DNA of 64,000 nt from Bacillus methanolicus (GTDB lineage: Bacteria > Bacillota > Bacilli > Bacillales > Cytobacillaceae). The position numbers were made by a program, and so were the translations under genes. The notes beneath the pieces were generated by a model, which was not told where the DNA came from, did no database searches, and saw only the letters and a program-made list of their open reading frames with translations. Of this stretch, positions 9,067-22,349 are shown piece by piece; the stretch's first letter is position 1; each line of letters starts with the position of its first letter. Location of the stretch: positions 1 through 64,000 of the forward strand of contig NZ_PNFF01000002.1 of the NCBI RefSeq assembly GCF_028888695.1, written 5' to 3'.

Positions 9067-9369
9067 TTAAATCATTTTCAACAGCGCTTCTTTCCCAATC
9101 ATACCTTTATGGATTCCCAGCTGCTCTGCTGTATGAGTAACTGATTCAAGCGGTGAATTCAATAGTTCTTCAATGGTTTTTACTCCTACCGCTCTCCCAG
9201 CAAGAATATTTCGATCCTTCAATCTTTCATTCAAAAGTCCGAGATCTAACGCTCCGCACATAATATATCCTTTATCACTTGAAACGGCAAGTAAATTTGT
9301 TTTTGGAAGTTTTACTGAAACAGCTAAAAAAGTGTGTCCGGCAATTTCGACAGGCGCAAGCTCGATCAT
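9067..9369 (-). CDS. yunC: YunC family protein (DUF1805)
   Basis: A 100-residue protein matching the DUF1805 family known from B. subtilis YunC: KGYIMCGALDLGLLNERL in the centre is characteristic. The start MIELAP is chosen because AAGGAG lies 10 nt before it; an open extension of 11 codons further upstream has no ribosome-binding site. No biochemical function is established. It is on the strand of yunD and probably co-transcribed with it. Confidence 0.82.
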   Translation of the reverse strand: MIELAPVEIAGHTFLAVSVKLPKTNLLAVSSDKGYIMCGALDLGLLNERLKDRNILAGRAVGVKTIEELLNSPLESVTHTAEQLGIHKGMIGKEALLKMI

Positions 9370-9433
9370 AACTTCCACGCTCCTTTCCTTCCCAATACAC
9401 AATATGAAAGAAAGTCGGGAAGCGTGTATATCA

Positions 9434-10807
9434 TTAACGAAAAATTCTTTTTAACTTCCACTCCAATAAGTCCCTTAAGAACTCGGGCAAGTAATATTTT
9501 TTATGTTCTGCGCGGAAAATTGCCGGAAAAAACCTTCCAAAGGTAAACATATCCGGAATCGCGAGTTTATAGACAGCATCTAAATCGATCTCTTTATGAT
9601 TTATGAAAATGGAATGATTCATTCCATCATTTGAAAATAAAATTTTATCGTAAACAAATTTCCCCATTATCGTTCCTCTGAATCCAAGCCCTTTTACTTG
9701 CAGTTCCGGCCATTTGGAATCAAGTGTATCAAGAAGCACTTCTTTCAGCTCACGTCCGGAAAGTTTAACAACACAAGGATTAATAGGGTGAGGGCAAATA
9801 TTCAATAAATCATATTTGGTGACAGTACCTTTCTTCAATCCATTCAAAATAAGCCCTGAATTTATGAAAGCACAATCAGCCTGCGTCCATTCCCGGAGCG
9901 CTTTACAAAGAATCATAGGAAGTTCCGCTTCTTTAAAATTGTCCGTTTGCAAAGGACCAGGCAAATCAACTGCTTTTTCGCGCAGCATATCTTTTCCTGC
10001 CTGATATAAATCCTTAATAAACTTTTCTTCATTAGGAACAGGCACCAATTCGTTTGTATCATAGAGCAATGCTTTTTTGCGTACGATCTTCCATTCATCT
10101 GTATTGACTTCAAGCAAGATATGTCCGACATACTGGCCATGTTTACCTGCAGCTCCTAAGATACAATCATTGATCTCTTTTCCTTCATGGAAAATATGAT
10201 GAGTATGTGCACCTAAAATGACATCAATTTGAGGAAAAAGTTCAGCAATTTGTTCATCTTCATTAATACCTAAATGAGAGAGCAAAATAATAATATCAGC
10301 TTTGGTTGTTAATTCCTTTAACTGAATCGATAATTCTTCAATTGGATCCGACAAATTCCAGCCAAGCAAATGGTAAAAATGCGAGAAATAAGCAGTTAAC
10401 CCTATAACACCAATCCGTGTGCCTCTTTTCGTTGTGTATAACATATACGGACGTACCCAGTCCGGCCGTGTTCCATCGGATTGAAAAAGGTTAGCTGCAA
10501 GTACGTGAAATTGCGCTTGATTATACATTGTATCCAAGTCTTCATATGAAAGAGTGATTCCCTCATTGTTGCCGATGGTGACTGCCGTATATCCTGCTTG
10601 GTTTAATAGCCTTGTATTTCCTTTCCCCCTCGTCGCCTCGGAAAAAGGGTGCCACCGGTCCATATGGTCGCCAATATCAAAAATTAAGACTTCATCCCCA
10701 TTTTCTTCGTGCCATTTTTTGCGTGTTGAAAGAAGATGATGAATACGCGGCCAGTGCTCAAAATGGCTATGTAAATCATTTGTATGATAAATATGGATAT
10801 TTTCCAT
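9434..10807 (-). CDS. yunD: YunD-like metallophosphoesterase / 5'-nucleotidase
   Basis: A 457-residue protein with the two parts of 5'-nucleotidases: an N-terminal metallophosphatase domain (HTNDLHSH, DIGDHMDR, GNNE, LLSHLG, GAHTHH metal-ligand motifs) and a C-terminal substrate domain. There is no signal peptide, so it should be cytoplasmic, unlike UshA. The start is uncertain: an ATG five codons upstream is equally possible, since neither has a strong ribosome-binding site. Substrate is not predictable from sequence. Confidence 0.85.
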   Translation of the reverse strand: MENIHIYHTNDLHSHFEHWPRIHHLLSTRKKWHEENGDEVLIFDIGDHMDRWHPFSEATRGKGNTRLLNQAGYTAVTIGNNEGITLSYEDLDTMYNQAQFHVLAANLFQSDGTRPDWVRPYMLYTTKRGTRIGVIGLTAYFSHFYHLLGWNLSDPIEELSIQLKELTTKADIIILLSHLGINEDEQIAELFPQIDVILGAHTHHIFHEGKEINDCILGAAGKHGQYVGHILLEVNTDEWKIVRKKALLYDTNELVPVPNEEKFIKDLYQAGKDMLREKAVDLPGPLQTDNFKEAELPMILCKALREWTQADCAFINSGLILNGLKKGTVTKYDLLNICPHPINPCVVKLSGRELKEVLLDTLDSKWPELQVKGLGFRGTIMGKFVYDKILFSNDGMNHSIFINHKEIDLDAVYKLAIPDMFTFGRFFPAIFRAEHKKYYLPEFLRDLLEWKLKRIFR

Positions 10808-10892
10808 GTTACCAACTCTCATTCTAACTCATGAATTTTCAAATAAAACTTAACTGAAGGGTTTTTTATCCCCAGCTTACATTCATTGAACA

Positions 10893-10918
10893 AAAGATTT
10901 CCCACCTATATAAGTGGG
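10893..10918 (-). terminator. Possible terminator after the DUF72 gene
   Basis: On the minus strand CCCAC and GTGGG form a 5-bp stem with an 8-nt loop, followed by AAATCTTTTG, about 40 nt after the stop codon. The T tract is poor, so the call is tentative. Confidence 0.45.
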
Positions 10919-10953
10919 TGTCTTTTACGAGATTTTAAGGAGAGATCGATTCC

Positions 10954-11805
10954 TCATTCTTGAAACAAATTAAGCTGTCTTGGCGCCAGCCCATGATATT
11001 CAATATTCAGTATATCCATAAACTGTTTGGCGTTGTCCGCTGCATCTCCGCCGGAGTTGTTATTAAACAATACGTAAACATTTTGGCACTCCTTCTCCAG
11101 CTCCTTTACATGGACTGCCCATTCTTCCAGCTCTTCCCGGTTGTAGCGGTAAAGGTATCTGACTTCGCGCCAATTTTGATCTTTTTTCTTGTTCCAGCCG
11201 TAGACATTTCTGCCATGAAAACGAACTAGCACTTTATCAGAACGTGTTGTCTCAAGAACCGTCGGAATCGAGCCTTGCCCTGCCTGCGGTTCATCGCATA
11301 TGCTGTGAATCCAGTTTTCACGTTTCATAAAGGAGATCGTCTTATCCCTCATTTCCGGTGTAAACCAAGATTGATGACGGAATTCCAATGCACAAGGAAT
11401 ATCCCCCATCTGTTCTTTCGCCCATCGTAAATAGTCGACATGATCCCTTTTGCAGTCAAACCATGGCGGAAACTGAAAGAGAACCATCGCTAGCTTCCCA
11501 GAAGCGTAATATGGCTCTATTGAGTCGCGAAAAGCTTGAAACATTTCTGTTTTATTTTGAAAAGGAATGTCCCCCCGCTGGTGGCCGGTCATTCCCTGAT
11601 AAGCTTTCACGATGAATTGAAACGAATCCGGCGTTTCATCGACCCACCTTGCAGTGTTTCGTACAGGCTGAATCGCATAAAAAGCAGAATCAACTTCCAC
11701 TACCGGGAAATGTCCTGCATATGCTTTTAATTTTTCCCTTGGAGGTGTGTGAGACAAATATAAGCTATCATGATCTCCCCACCCGGTTACGCCAATTATA
11801 ATCAT
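10954..11805 (-). CDS. yunF: DUF72 / YecE family protein (YunF-like)
   Basis: A 283-residue protein of the DUF72 TIM-barrel-like family, with IGVTGWGDHDSLY at the N-terminus, EVDSAFYAIQP, FQFPPWF and the NNNSGGDAADNAKQF segment near the end. The start MIIIGV is preceded by GAGAGGTG; an ATG five codons earlier lies inside that site. DUF72 proteins have no settled role. The position before the suf operon matches yunF. Confidence 0.82.
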   Translation of the reverse strand: MIIIGVTGWGDHDSLYLSHTPPREKLKAYAGHFPVVEVDSAFYAIQPVRNTARWVDETPDSFQFIVKAYQGMTGHQRGDIPFQNKTEMFQAFRDSIEPYYASGKLAMVLFQFPPWFDCKRDHVDYLRWAKEQMGDIPCALEFRHQSWFTPEMRDKTISFMKRENWIHSICDEPQAGQGSIPTVLETTRSDKVLVRFHGRNVYGWNKKKDQNWREVRYLYRYNREELEEWAVHVKELEKECQNVYVLFNNNSGGDAADNAKQFMDILNIEYHGLAPRQLNLFQE

Positions 11806-11963
11806 GGAAGCACCTCTCATACAAACATGATAGCATATCGCTGGAGTTATGAGTATTTAAACTCGTTTAAGTGCTTATATTTGGTTTATAGTCTCTAATT
11901 TGATTTATGTTCCTTTATTTTCGATTATGAGCCCTTCACTTAATTTATGAATAAATCTCGATA

Positions 11964-11993
11964 CAAAAAACCGCCTGCCGGCCGGCAGGCGGT
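11964..11993 (-). terminator. Terminator of the suf operon
   Basis: A perfect 12-bp palindrome (ACCGCCTGCCGG / CCGGCAGGCGGT) with a run of T on its minus-strand 3' side, 10 nt after the sufB stop codon. Confidence 0.9.
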
Positions 11994-12002
11994 ATTCAAA
12001 TA

Positions 12003-13400
12003 TTATCCAATTGAACCTTCCATTTCAAATTTGATCAGACGGTTCATTTCAACTGCGTATTCCATTGGAAGCTCTTTTGTAAATGGCTCGATAAAGCCCA
12101 TTACAATCATTTCTGTTGCTTCTTCTTCAGAAATACCGCGGCTCATTAAATAGAATAACTGCTCTTCGGACACTTTTGAAACTTTTGCTTCATGCTCCAA
12201 TGAAATATTATCATTTAAGATTTCATTGTATGGGATTGTGTCTGAAGTAGATTGATTATCCATAATGAGTGTATCACATTCGATATTAGCACGAGCACCA
12301 TCCGCTTTTCGTCCGAAGTGAACGATTCCTCGGTACGTTACTTTTCCACCCTGTTTTGAAATCGATTTTGAAACGATTGTGGATGAAGTATTTGGTGCAA
12401 GGTGAATCATTTTTGCCCCTGCATCCTGATGTTGCCCCTTACCGGCAAGCGCAATCGATAATGTCATTCCGCGGGCGCCTTCCCCTTTCAATATGACAGC
12501 CGGGTACTTCATTGTAAGCTTAGAGCCAATATTGCCGTCAATCCATTCCATTGTAGCGTTTTCTTCACAAACAGCTCGCTTTGTTACAAGGTTATAAACA
12601 TTGTTTGCCCAGTTTTGAATCGTTGTATAACGGCAGTACGCATCTTTCTTAACGATGATTTCAACGACGGCACTGTGAAGAGAGTTTGTTGTGTAAACAG
12701 GTGCAGTACATCCTTCAACATAATGAACATGTGCACCTTCATCAACGATAATCAGCGTCCGCTCAAACTGTCCCATATTTTCTGAGTTGATTCGGAAATA
12801 AGCTTGAAGCGGAGTATCTACTTTCACACCTTTTGGAACGTAAATGAACGAACCGCCGGACCATACGGCAGAGTTAAGTGCGGCAAATTTATTATCGGTA
12901 GGCGGAACCACCTTTGCCCAGTGCTCACGGAAAATATCCTCGTTTTCTTTCAGCGCCGAGTCAGTATCTTTAAAAATAATTCCCTGCGCTTCAAGGTCTT
13001 CCTTCATGTTGTGATAAACAACTTCGGATTCATATTGAGCAGAAACGCCTGCCAAATACTTTTGCTCGGCTTCCGGTATGCCCAGTTTATCAAATGTTCG
13101 TTTAATTTCTTCCGGAACCTCATCCCAAGAACGTCCAGAACGCTCTGTAGGTTTTACATAGTATGTGATTTCATCAAAGTTTAATGAAGATAAATCTCCG
13201 CCCCATTGCGGCATCGGCATGCTATAGAAATGCTCCAATGATTTCAAACGGAAATCAAGCATCCATTGAGGCTCGCCCTTCATTTTAGAAATTTCCTCCA
13301 CAATTTCACGCGTTAACCCGCGCTTTGATCGGAATACGGAAACGTCTTTATCGGCAAAGCCATATTTATAATCACCGATTTCAGGCATTTTTTTAGCCAT
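12003..13400 (-). CDS. sufB: Fe-S cluster scaffold protein SufB
   Basis: A 465-residue beta-helix scaffold protein of the SufBCD complex, on which clusters are assembled. Conserved features include the N-terminal region [18 protein letters not shown], and the C-terminal [21 protein letters not shown]. The start MAKKMPE follows AAAGGGAGG, and the resulting length equals B. subtilis SufB. It is the last gene of sufC-sufD-sufS-sufU-sufB. Confidence 0.96.
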   Translation of the reverse strand: MAKKMPEIGDYKYGFADKDVSVFRSKRGLTREIVEEISKMKGEPQWMLDFRLKSLEHFYSMPMPQWGGDLSSLNFDEITYYVKPTERSGRSWDEVPEEIKRTFDKLGIPEAEQKYLAGVSAQYESEVVYHNMKEDLEAQGIIFKDTDSALKENEDIFREHWAKVVPPTDNKFAALNSAVWSGGSFIYVPKGVKVDTPLQAYFRINSENMGQFERTLIIVDEGAHVHYVEGCTAPVYTTNSLHSAVVEIIVKKDAYCRYTTIQNWANNVYNLVTKRAVCEENATMEWIDGNIGSKLTMKYPAVILKGEGARGMTLSIALAGKGQHQDAGAKMIHLAPNTSSTIVSKSISKQGGKVTYRGIVHFGRKADGARANIECDTLIMDNQSTSDTIPYNEILNDNISLEHEAKVSKVSEEQLFYLMSRGISEEEATEMIVMGFIEPFTKELPMEYAVEMNRLIKFEMEGSIG

Positions 13401-13447
13401 TGTCGTTTTCCTCCCTTTGCACAAATAAGGGTAAGCAACCCTTTCTG

Positions 13448-16420
<2,973 letters not shown>

Positions 16421-16437
16421 TGTTATCCCCCTAACAC

Positions 16438-17223
16438 TTACGCTTCTTGCCCAACTGTTTCGTCTTCAATGCCAAGTTCCTTCTTGATCCAGTCATATCC
16501 TTCCGCTTCTAAGCGTAGTGCGAGTTCAGGCCCGCCTGATTTAACAATACGGCCCTGCATCATAACATGCACAAAATCAGGAGTAATGTAGTTTAAAAGA
16601 CGCTGATAGTGAGTAATAATTAAGCAGCCGAAATTTCCGCCCCTCATTTCGTTAATGCCTTTTGACACAACTTTTAAGGCGTCAATGTCAAGTCCGGAGT
16701 CAATTTCATCCAGAATGGCGATTTTCGGCTCAAGCATCATTAACTGGAGAATTTCATTCCGTTTTTTCTCCCCGCCTGAAAACCCTTCATTTACATATCG
16801 CTGTGCCATATCCAAGTCCATTTCTAATAATTCCATTTTGCTGTCCATTTTACGGATAAATTTCATTAAAGAAATTTCATTTCCTTCACCAAGACGGCTG
16901 TTAATCGCTGATCGCAGAAAATCGGCATTTGTTACGCCGCTGATTTCACTGGGATATTGCATAGCAAGAAACAGGCCGGCACGTGCACGTTCATCCACTT
17001 CCATTTCTAAAACGTCCTGGCCATCAAGAGTAATGCTGCCTTTTGTTACTTCATATTTTGGATGTCCCATGATAGCTGAAGATAACGTTGATTTACCAGT
17101 ACCATTAGGCCCCATAATCGCATGGATTTCTCCGCCTTTAACTTCAAGGTTTACACCTTTTAAGATCTCTTTTCCATCAATTTCTACATGTAGGTCTTTA
17201 ATTGTTAATGTAGATCCTGCCAT
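16438..17223 (-). CDS. sufC: Fe-S assembly ATPase SufC
   Basis: A 261-residue ABC-type ATPase with Walker A GPNGTGKST, signature FSGGEKKRNEIL, Walker B AILDEIDSGLD and the SufC-typical long insertion. It powers the SufBCD scaffold in the cytoplasm. First gene of the operon; RBS AACGGAGG. Confidence 0.96.
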   Translation of the reverse strand: MAGSTLTIKDLHVEIDGKEILKGVNLEVKGGEIHAIMGPNGTGKSTLSSAIMGHPKYEVTKGSITLDGQDVLEMEVDERARAGLFLAMQYPSEISGVTNADFLRSAINSRLGEGNEISLMKFIRKMDSKMELLEMDLDMAQRYVNEGFSGGEKKRNEILQLMMLEPKIAILDEIDSGLDIDALKVVSKGINEMRGGNFGCLIITHYQRLLNYITPDFVHVMMQGRIVKSGGPELALRLEAEGYDWIKKELGIEDETVGQEA

Positions 17224-17311
17224 TATAATACCTCCGTTACGAAAAGAAAGAATTGTATCTGTCGGCTTTTTAAGACCGCATACTATCTATTCTCATTTTA
17301 TTCTCATTACA

Positions 17312-17340
17312 ATCTTATAACAACTGAAAAGTGTTAGCAA
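17312..17340 (-). promoter_or_regulatory. Predicted sigma-A promoter of the suf operon
   Basis: On the minus strand TTGCTA and TAAGAT are separated by 17 nt, about 90 nt upstream of the sufC start. No sequence for a known Fe-S or cysteine regulator was recognised next to it. Confidence 0.55.
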
Positions 17341-17460
17341 CTTTTTCAGATATTAAATGTTGACGGGGACGTGTACGAAGCGCCATTCTTATTCTCGTAC
17401 TAAAATGCATGTCCACAGAATTTTTTTCCCCATTGTTTTGCTTGTATGCATATAAGTTAA

Positions 17461-17488
17461 AAACCAGTGCACAATTTGCACTGGTTTC
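17461..17488 (-). terminator. Terminator after the 82-codon ORF
   Basis: AACCAGTGCA and TGCACTGGTT form a 10-bp stem around CAATT. T-rich sequence lies on both sides, so it can work in both directions. It lies between the ORF ending at 17522 and the sufC promoter. Confidence 0.75.
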
Positions 17489-17521
17489 CTTTTTTCTTCG
17501 TTATTATTATTGGTTGCATCT

Positions 17522-17770
17522 CTAGAAATGAAATTTTCGTACTATATCCGCAATGATCCGTTGGCTTTTTAAATATTCTTTTTCACGCTTTTTTTCTATC
17601 CGCAATCGTACATCATGCTTCCGGCAGTAAACTTCGTATCCAACACCATGAGCTGCCTGCATAGCTTTTTCCATTCCGCTTGTATAGTTCAGCTGTAAAT
17701 GACTGATAACGAATCCTTCCCTTCGTTTTTTTCGCTTGTTGGCGATTGTTGAACAATCTAATGTTAACAC
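17522..17770 (-). CDS. Hypothetical basic protein, about 82 residues
   Basis: I do not recognise this protein. It is basic, with Arg/Lys-rich stretches (KRKKRREG near residue 13, EKKREKEYLKSQ near residue 60), and has no membrane segment. The first usable codon is a GTG with a weak AAAGA upstream. A later ATG giving about 50 residues is possible, so the start is uncertain. It has its own downstream terminator and stands alone between sufC and metQ, which favours a real gene. Confidence 0.45.
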   Translation of the reverse strand: MLTLDCSTIANKRKKRREGFVISHLQLNYTSGMEKAMQAAHGVGYEVYCRKHDVRLRIEKKREKEYLKSQRIIADIVRKFHF

Positions 17771-17941
17771 TCTTTTATTATCCGGTTCAAAAGCGAAAAA
17801 ACGGTAAATACGCCGTTATTTTGGAATAGGAAAGGATTGAATGTAGCGGTGCTTCCATTTTCACAGAATTTTTTAAGAATCCTGCCAAATGGAACCCCGA
17901 ATGGCTCTTTCATTTAATTAGGCTTGAAAATATATGAAACA

Positions 17942-17968
17942 GCAGGCACCATTTTTGATGCCTGCCCA
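17942..17968 (-). terminator. Terminator of the metNPQ operon
   Basis: Minus-strand stem GCAGGCA / TGCCTGC with a 10-nt loop followed by TGTTTC, 8 nt past the metQ stop codon. Confidence 0.7.
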
Positions 17969-17975
17969 CCAATTA

Positions 17976-18830
17976 TTATTCAGATACCGGTACAACGGCA
18001 CCTTTATATTTTTCAAGGATGAAGTCCTGAATTTCTTTCGAATGAAGAACTTCAACAAGAGTTTTAATTTCTTCCTTATTCTCGTCACCTTTGCGAACCG
18101 CAATGATGTTCACATACGGTGAATCTTTATCTTCGATTGCAATTGAGTCTTCAATTGGATTCAATCCGGCATCAATGGCATAGTTGGAGTTTATAAGGAC
18201 TGCATCGCCTTCGCCATTGTTAAAAATTTGCGGAAGCAATGAAGGTTCATATTCTGCATCAAACTTTAACTTTTTAGGGTTGTCGACTATATCTTCAATA
18301 GTCGCCTCTGTTTTATTAACGCCTTCTTTTAAAGTAATAAGACCTTCTTTTTCAAGCATTGATAAAATACGGCCATGGTCAGCGACAGAGTTGCTTATGA
18401 TGATGTGCGCTCCTTCAGGAAGCTCATCAAGGCTTTTATATTTCTTAGAATAAACTCCGATTGGTTCGATATGAATTCCGCCGGCATTTACAAAATCATA
18501 GCCATGTTCTTTCTTTTGTGCTTCTAAATAAGGAATGTGCTGGAAATAGTTTGCATCAAGTTCTTTATCATCCAGTGCCTTGTTTGGTAAAACATAGTCT
18601 TGGAATGTTTCAATTTTTAGATCGATTCCTTTTTCAGCCAGCAACGGTTTAGCTTTTTCTAAAATTTCAGCGTGCGGCACGTTAGATGCTCCTACAACTA
18701 ATTCTTTTTTGCCTTCTTCTTTGCCTTCTTTTCCGCCTTCTCCACCTGTTGAAGCCTTGTCAGAGTTTCCGCAAGCAGCTAATACCAGCGCAACTGCAAG
18801 AGCTAAAATGAAACTTAACCATTTCTTCAT
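17976..18830 (-). CDS. metQ: Methionine ABC transporter substrate-binding lipoprotein MetQ
   Basis: A 284-residue NlpA-family lipoprotein with lipobox LAAC near residue 20, a Gly/Lys/Glu-rich linker and the family core VVGASNVPHAEIL, ANYFQHIPYL. It binds D- and L-methionine for import. The start is placed at the second ATG, 8 nt after AAAGGAG; the first ATG is too close to it. The S-box upstream of metN places the operon under methionine/SAM control. Confidence 0.93.
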   Translation of the reverse strand: MKKWLSFILALAVALVLAACGNSDKASTGGEGGKEGKEEGKKELVVGASNVPHAEILEKAKPLLAEKGIDLKIETFQDYVLPNKALDDKELDANYFQHIPYLEAQKKEHGYDFVNAGGIHIEPIGVYSKKYKSLDELPEGAHIIISNSVADHGRILSMLEKEGLITLKEGVNKTEATIEDIVDNPKKLKFDAEYEPSLLPQIFNNGEGDAVLINSNYAIDAGLNPIEDSIAIEDKDSPYVNIIAVRKGDENKEEIKTLVEVLHSKEIQDFILEKYKGAVVPVSE

Positions 18831-18843
18831 GTTCATCTCTCCT

Positions 18844-19512
18844 TTAACGTTTGTCTATTTTTGACGTAAAATAATCTCCAATAAATTGGATAATAAATAC
18901 GATAATTAAAATGATAACTGTTGCCATAAAGGTTACATCAAATCGATTGCGCTGGAATCCTTCCAGATAAGCAAGGTTTCCAAGTCCGCCGGCACCGATT
19001 ACGCCTGCCATTGCTGTGTAGCTGACTAACGCAATGGCCGTAACCGTTATCCCGGATACGAGAGCAGGCATCGATTCAGGAAGCAGAACTTTCCATATGA
19101 TAGTACTTGTTTTCGCTCCCATCGATTTCGCCGCTTCGATCACGCCTTTGTCAATTTCCCGAAGGCCAATTTCCACCATTCGTGCATAAAACGGAGCTGC
19201 CCCAATAATTAGCGCCGGCAGTGCCGCATTTTCCCCAATCATCGTTCCGACAATCAATTTTGTAAATGGAATCAACAAAACAATCAAAATGATAAACGGA
19301 ATAGAGCGAAAAATATTGACAAATGCACTGGTGACCGTATTAATAGCTTTGTTTTCCCATAAATTCCCTTTTGAAGTAAGGAAAAGCAATAATCCGAGAA
19401 TGACTCCCAATATGAAAGTTGCCAAAACGGAAATAGCTGTCATGTAGAGCGTTTCGAATGTTGCTTCCCACATTTTCTCCCAGTTAACGTTTGGCAGCAA
19501 TGTTTCAAGCAT
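18844..19512 (-). CDS. metP: Methionine ABC transporter permease MetP
   Basis: A 222-residue membrane protein with five predicted hydrophobic segments and the permease coupling loop EAAKSMGAKTSTIIWKVLLP (about residues 128-147). Its start overlaps the metN end by 8 nt. Confidence 0.94.
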   Translation of the reverse strand: MLETLLPNVNWEKMWEATFETLYMTAISVLATFILGVILGLLLFLTSKGNLWENKAINTVTSAFVNIFRSIPFIILIVLLIPFTKLIVGTMIGENAALPALIIGAAPFYARMVEIGLREIDKGVIEAAKSMGAKTSTIIWKVLLPESMPALVSGITVTAIALVSYTAMAGVIGAGGLGNLAYLEGFQRNRFDVTFMATVIILIIVFIIQFIGDYFTSKIDKR

Positions 19513-20539
19513 GATTGATCACCTCCACTCCAACTTGCAGTGAGCGGATATAATCAACCGCTTTTGTTATCTCTTCATCTTCACCATCTATGTGAATAAA
19601 TAAAGTGCCATAAGACCCGTTTTGGGTTTGCGAAATTTTGCCCTGCAAAATATTCGCCGTAACCTGGTAATTACGTATAAGGTTTGTCATAAGCGGCTGT
19701 TGAGCAGCATCCCCGACAAACGTCAGCTTGACTACTTGTCCATGCGGATAGCTATCAAGCAAGTGCTGAACGGTTTCTTTTGTTTCCTCAGGTTCTGTAA
19801 CCTGTTGAACAAACCTCTTTGTAATCGGCTGCTGAGGGTTCTTAAATACTTCCAGGACAGATCCGAGTTCAACGACTTTGCCGCCTTCCATGACCGCAAC
19901 GCGATGGCATATTTTTCTGATGACATGCATTTCATGCGTAATCAGGACGATGGTTAAACCTAACCGCTTATTTATATCCACAAGCAATTCAAGAATGGAA
20001 TCGGTTGTTTGCGGATCCAATGCAGATGTTGCTTCATCACACAAAAGGACTTTTGGATTGTTGGCAAGTGCCCTGGCAATACCAACTCTTTGCTTTTGTC
20101 CGCCGCTGAGCTGAGAAGGGTATGCATCTTCTCTTCCTTCAAGCCCGACAAGCTTTATTAACTCATCCACGCGTTTAAGCCGTTCTGTTCGATTGACTCC
20201 TGCAATTTCAAGGGGAAATGCGATATTTTCGCGAACGGTGCGAGACCAAAGCAAGTTGAAGTGTTGGAAAATCATGCCGATTTCGTGGCGGGCTTTTCGC
20301 AGCTCACTCCCTCTGATTTTTGAAACTTCCCTGCCCGCTACTGTGATGGAACCTTCTGTCGGAATTTCAAGACCGTTCAGCATCCGGATTAATGTACTTT
20401 TACCGGCGCCGCTATAGCCAATGACTCCAAAGATCTCTCCTTCTTTTATCTCTAGGTTGACATTATCAACCGCTTTCACTTGGCCGTGTTTGGAAGGATA
20501 AATCTTTTTCACGTTTTTTATTGTAATCAAATGATTCAC
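19505..20539 (-). CDS. metN: Methionine ABC transporter ATPase MetN
   Basis: A 344-residue ABC ATPase: Walker A GYSGAGKST, signature LSGGQKQRVGIARAL, Walker B VLLCDEATSALD, plus the C-terminal NIL regulatory domain (from about residue 265) that binds methionine and slows transport when the cell is replete. First gene of metN-metP-metQ. Confidence 0.95.
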   Translation of the reverse strand: MNHLITIKNVKKIYPSKHGQVKAVDNVNLEIKEGEIFGVIGYSGAGKSTLIRMLNGLEIPTEGSITVAGREVSKIRGSELRKARHEIGMIFQHFNLLWSRTVRENIAFPLEIAGVNRTERLKRVDELIKLVGLEGREDAYPSQLSGGQKQRVGIARALANNPKVLLCDEATSALDPQTTDSILELLVDINKRLGLTIVLITHEMHVIRKICHRVAVMEGGKVVELGSVLEVFKNPQQPITKRFVQQVTEPEETKETVQHLLDSYPHGQVVKLTFVGDAAQQPLMTNLIRNYQVTANILQGKISQTQNGSYGTLFIHIDGEDEEITKAVDYIRSLQVGVEVINHA

Positions 20540-20676
20540 CTTCTTTATATCCGAGTTAACACATAGATCGTTATCATTTTGTAATCTCAGGCTGCTTATT
20601 GGTGTTTCAACTTATATTTCAACAGGAGACGGAAATTCATTCGGCATTTCCGCTGCTCGCCCTGTTCGGATTATAT

Positions 20677-20850
20677 AAAAAGCCTTTCTGCACATGAGCA
20701 GAAAGGCTTTATCATTATCTATCCTTTCTCTCATCTTTCAAAGCTTATGCTTTGTGTGAATTGGCACCATTTCACTGCATAAATGGCAGTGACGGTTGCC
20801 GGGTTTCATAGGGCACATCCCTCCACCTCTCTTGATAAGAGCGAAACATC
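20677..20850 (-). promoter_or_regulatory. SAM-I riboswitch (S-box) upstream of metN
   Basis: The minus strand carries the S-box landmarks: CTTATCAAGAGAGGTGGAGGGA at the 5' end (in positions about 20819-20842), GAAACCCGGCAACC, GGTGCCAATTC and GATGAGA. A terminator hairpin AAAGCCTTTCTGC / GCAGAAAGGCTTT with T run follows (about 20677-20711). When SAM is abundant the terminator forms and metNPQ is off. Confidence 0.95.
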
Positions 20851-20986
20851 ATTCTCTATTCAATTAATAATTTAATAGATTTAAGCAACAATTAATTACA
20901 AACGTTATCCTATCACGGATATAAAAAGGTGTCAATGACATATTTTTGCATTATTATTTGTTGATTATAAGTCATTTTTTGAATTT

Positions 20987-22303
20987 CTAAGCTTTTGCGG
21001 AGAGTGATGTAATACCTGTAGCCGCTTCAATTGCCTGCTCAAGGTCTTCAATTAAGTCATCCACATGCTCGATGCCGACTGAAAGACGAATGAGATCCTC
21101 AGGAACCCCGGCAGCTTTTAATCCTTCAGCATCTAACTGCTGATGAGTAGTGCTTGCCGGATGGATGATTAAACTTTTTGCATCTCCGACATTGGCAACA
21201 TGCGCCCAAAGTGTTAGAGAATTGATCAGTTTGGCGCCGGCCTCCCGTCCTCCTTCGATTCCGAAAACAACGATTGAGCCAGCTCCTTTTGGCAAATACT
21301 TTTCTGCAAGAGCTTTATCAGGATGGCTTTCATGTCCTGGATACAAAATCCATTTTACAGCCGGATGGTTTTCCAAATAGCTGACGATTTTTTGTGCGTT
21401 TGCAACGTGTTCTTTCATCCGCACATGGAGCGTCTCCAGACCCAAAGTGAATTGGAAAGCATTTTGCGGGCTTAATGCCGGGCCCAAATCTCTAAGAAGC
21501 TGAACACGGGCTTTTACAATATAAGCGAGAGGACCAAGCGCCTCACTGTAAACAATATTATGATAGCTTGGATCCGGTTCAGTGAAACCAGGGAATTTTG
21601 GTGAATTCCAATTGAATTTTCCGCCATCGACAATAATTCCGCCTAATGTTGTTCCATTTCCTACAATCCATTTTGTTGCAGAATGGATGACAATATCGGC
21701 TCCATGCTCGATTGGACGGCAAAGGTATGGGGTGGCAAATGTATTATCAATTATCAACGGAATTCCCGCTTCATGGGCAATATTTGCAACTTTTTCAATG
21801 TCCAGCACTCTTAAAGAAGGGTTCCCGATTGTTTCAGCAAAAACAGCCTTTGTTTTTTCCGTAATAGCCTTGCGGAAATTTTCCGGATCGGTAGAATCAA
21901 CCAACTTAACATTGATGCCATATTTCGGAAGCGTAACAGTAAATAGGTTGTACGTTCCTCCATATAGATTGGAAGCTGCTACAATTTCGTCTCCTGCTTC
22001 AGCAATATTTAAGATAGCGAGAGTGATGGCAGTCTGTCCGCTGGCAAGTGCCAACGCGCCAACACCGCCTTCAAGCAATGCAACCCTCTCTTCGAATACT
22101 GTGACAGTTGGATTGTGAATCCGTGTATAAATATAGCCAGGCTCTTTTAATGCAAATAGATTTGCAGCATGTTCCGTATTCTTAAATTGATAAGCGTTAT
22201 TTTGATAGATTGGCACAGCTCTTGCCCCTGTTACCGGATCAGGAGATAACCCCCCGTGAACTCCTAATGTTTCAAGGCGATAATTCTTTTGTTTTTCTGT
22301 CAT
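20987..22303 (-). CDS. O-acetylhomoserine sulfhydrylase (aminocarboxypropyltransferase)
   Basis: A 438-residue Cys/Met-metabolism PLP enzyme; the PLP lysine is in [12 protein letters not shown], and the long form with [19 protein letters not shown] is typical of MetY-type O-acetylhomoserine (thiol)-lyases, which make homocysteine or methionine directly with sulfide or methanethiol. The start is an ATG 8 nt after AAGGAG; an adjacent ATG one codon earlier is also possible. Single-gene transcript behind its own S-box. Confidence 0.9.
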   Translation of the reverse strand: MTEKQKNYRLETLGVHGGLSPDPVTGARAVPIYQNNAYQFKNTEHAANLFALKEPGYIYTRIHNPTVTVFEERVALLEGGVGALALASGQTAITLAILNIAEAGDEIVAASNLYGGTYNLFTVTLPKYGINVKLVDSTDPENFRKAITEKTKAVFAETIGNPSLRVLDIEKVANIAHEAGIPLIIDNTFATPYLCRPIEHGADIVIHSATKWIVGNGTTLGGIIVDGGKFNWNSPKFPGFTEPDPSYHNIVYSEALGPLAYIVKARVQLLRDLGPALSPQNAFQFTLGLETLHVRMKEHVANAQKIVSYLENHPAVKWILYPGHESHPDKALAEKYLPKGAGSIVVFGIEGGREAGAKLINSLTLWAHVANVGDAKSLIIHPASTTHQQLDAEGLKAAGVPEDLIRLSVGIEHVDDLIEDLEQAIEAATGITSLSAKA

Positions 22304-22349
22304 CATCAACTCTCCTTAAAATTAATGAAAATTTTTTCAAAATATAGAT

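Noticed and set aside
16655-17320. 221-codon plus-strand frame
   Set aside because: Antisense to sufC with its Walker and signature motifs; composition is a typical reverse-strand shadow.
21582-22118. 178-codon plus-strand frame
   Set aside because: Antisense to the O-acetylhomoserine sulfhydrylase gene.
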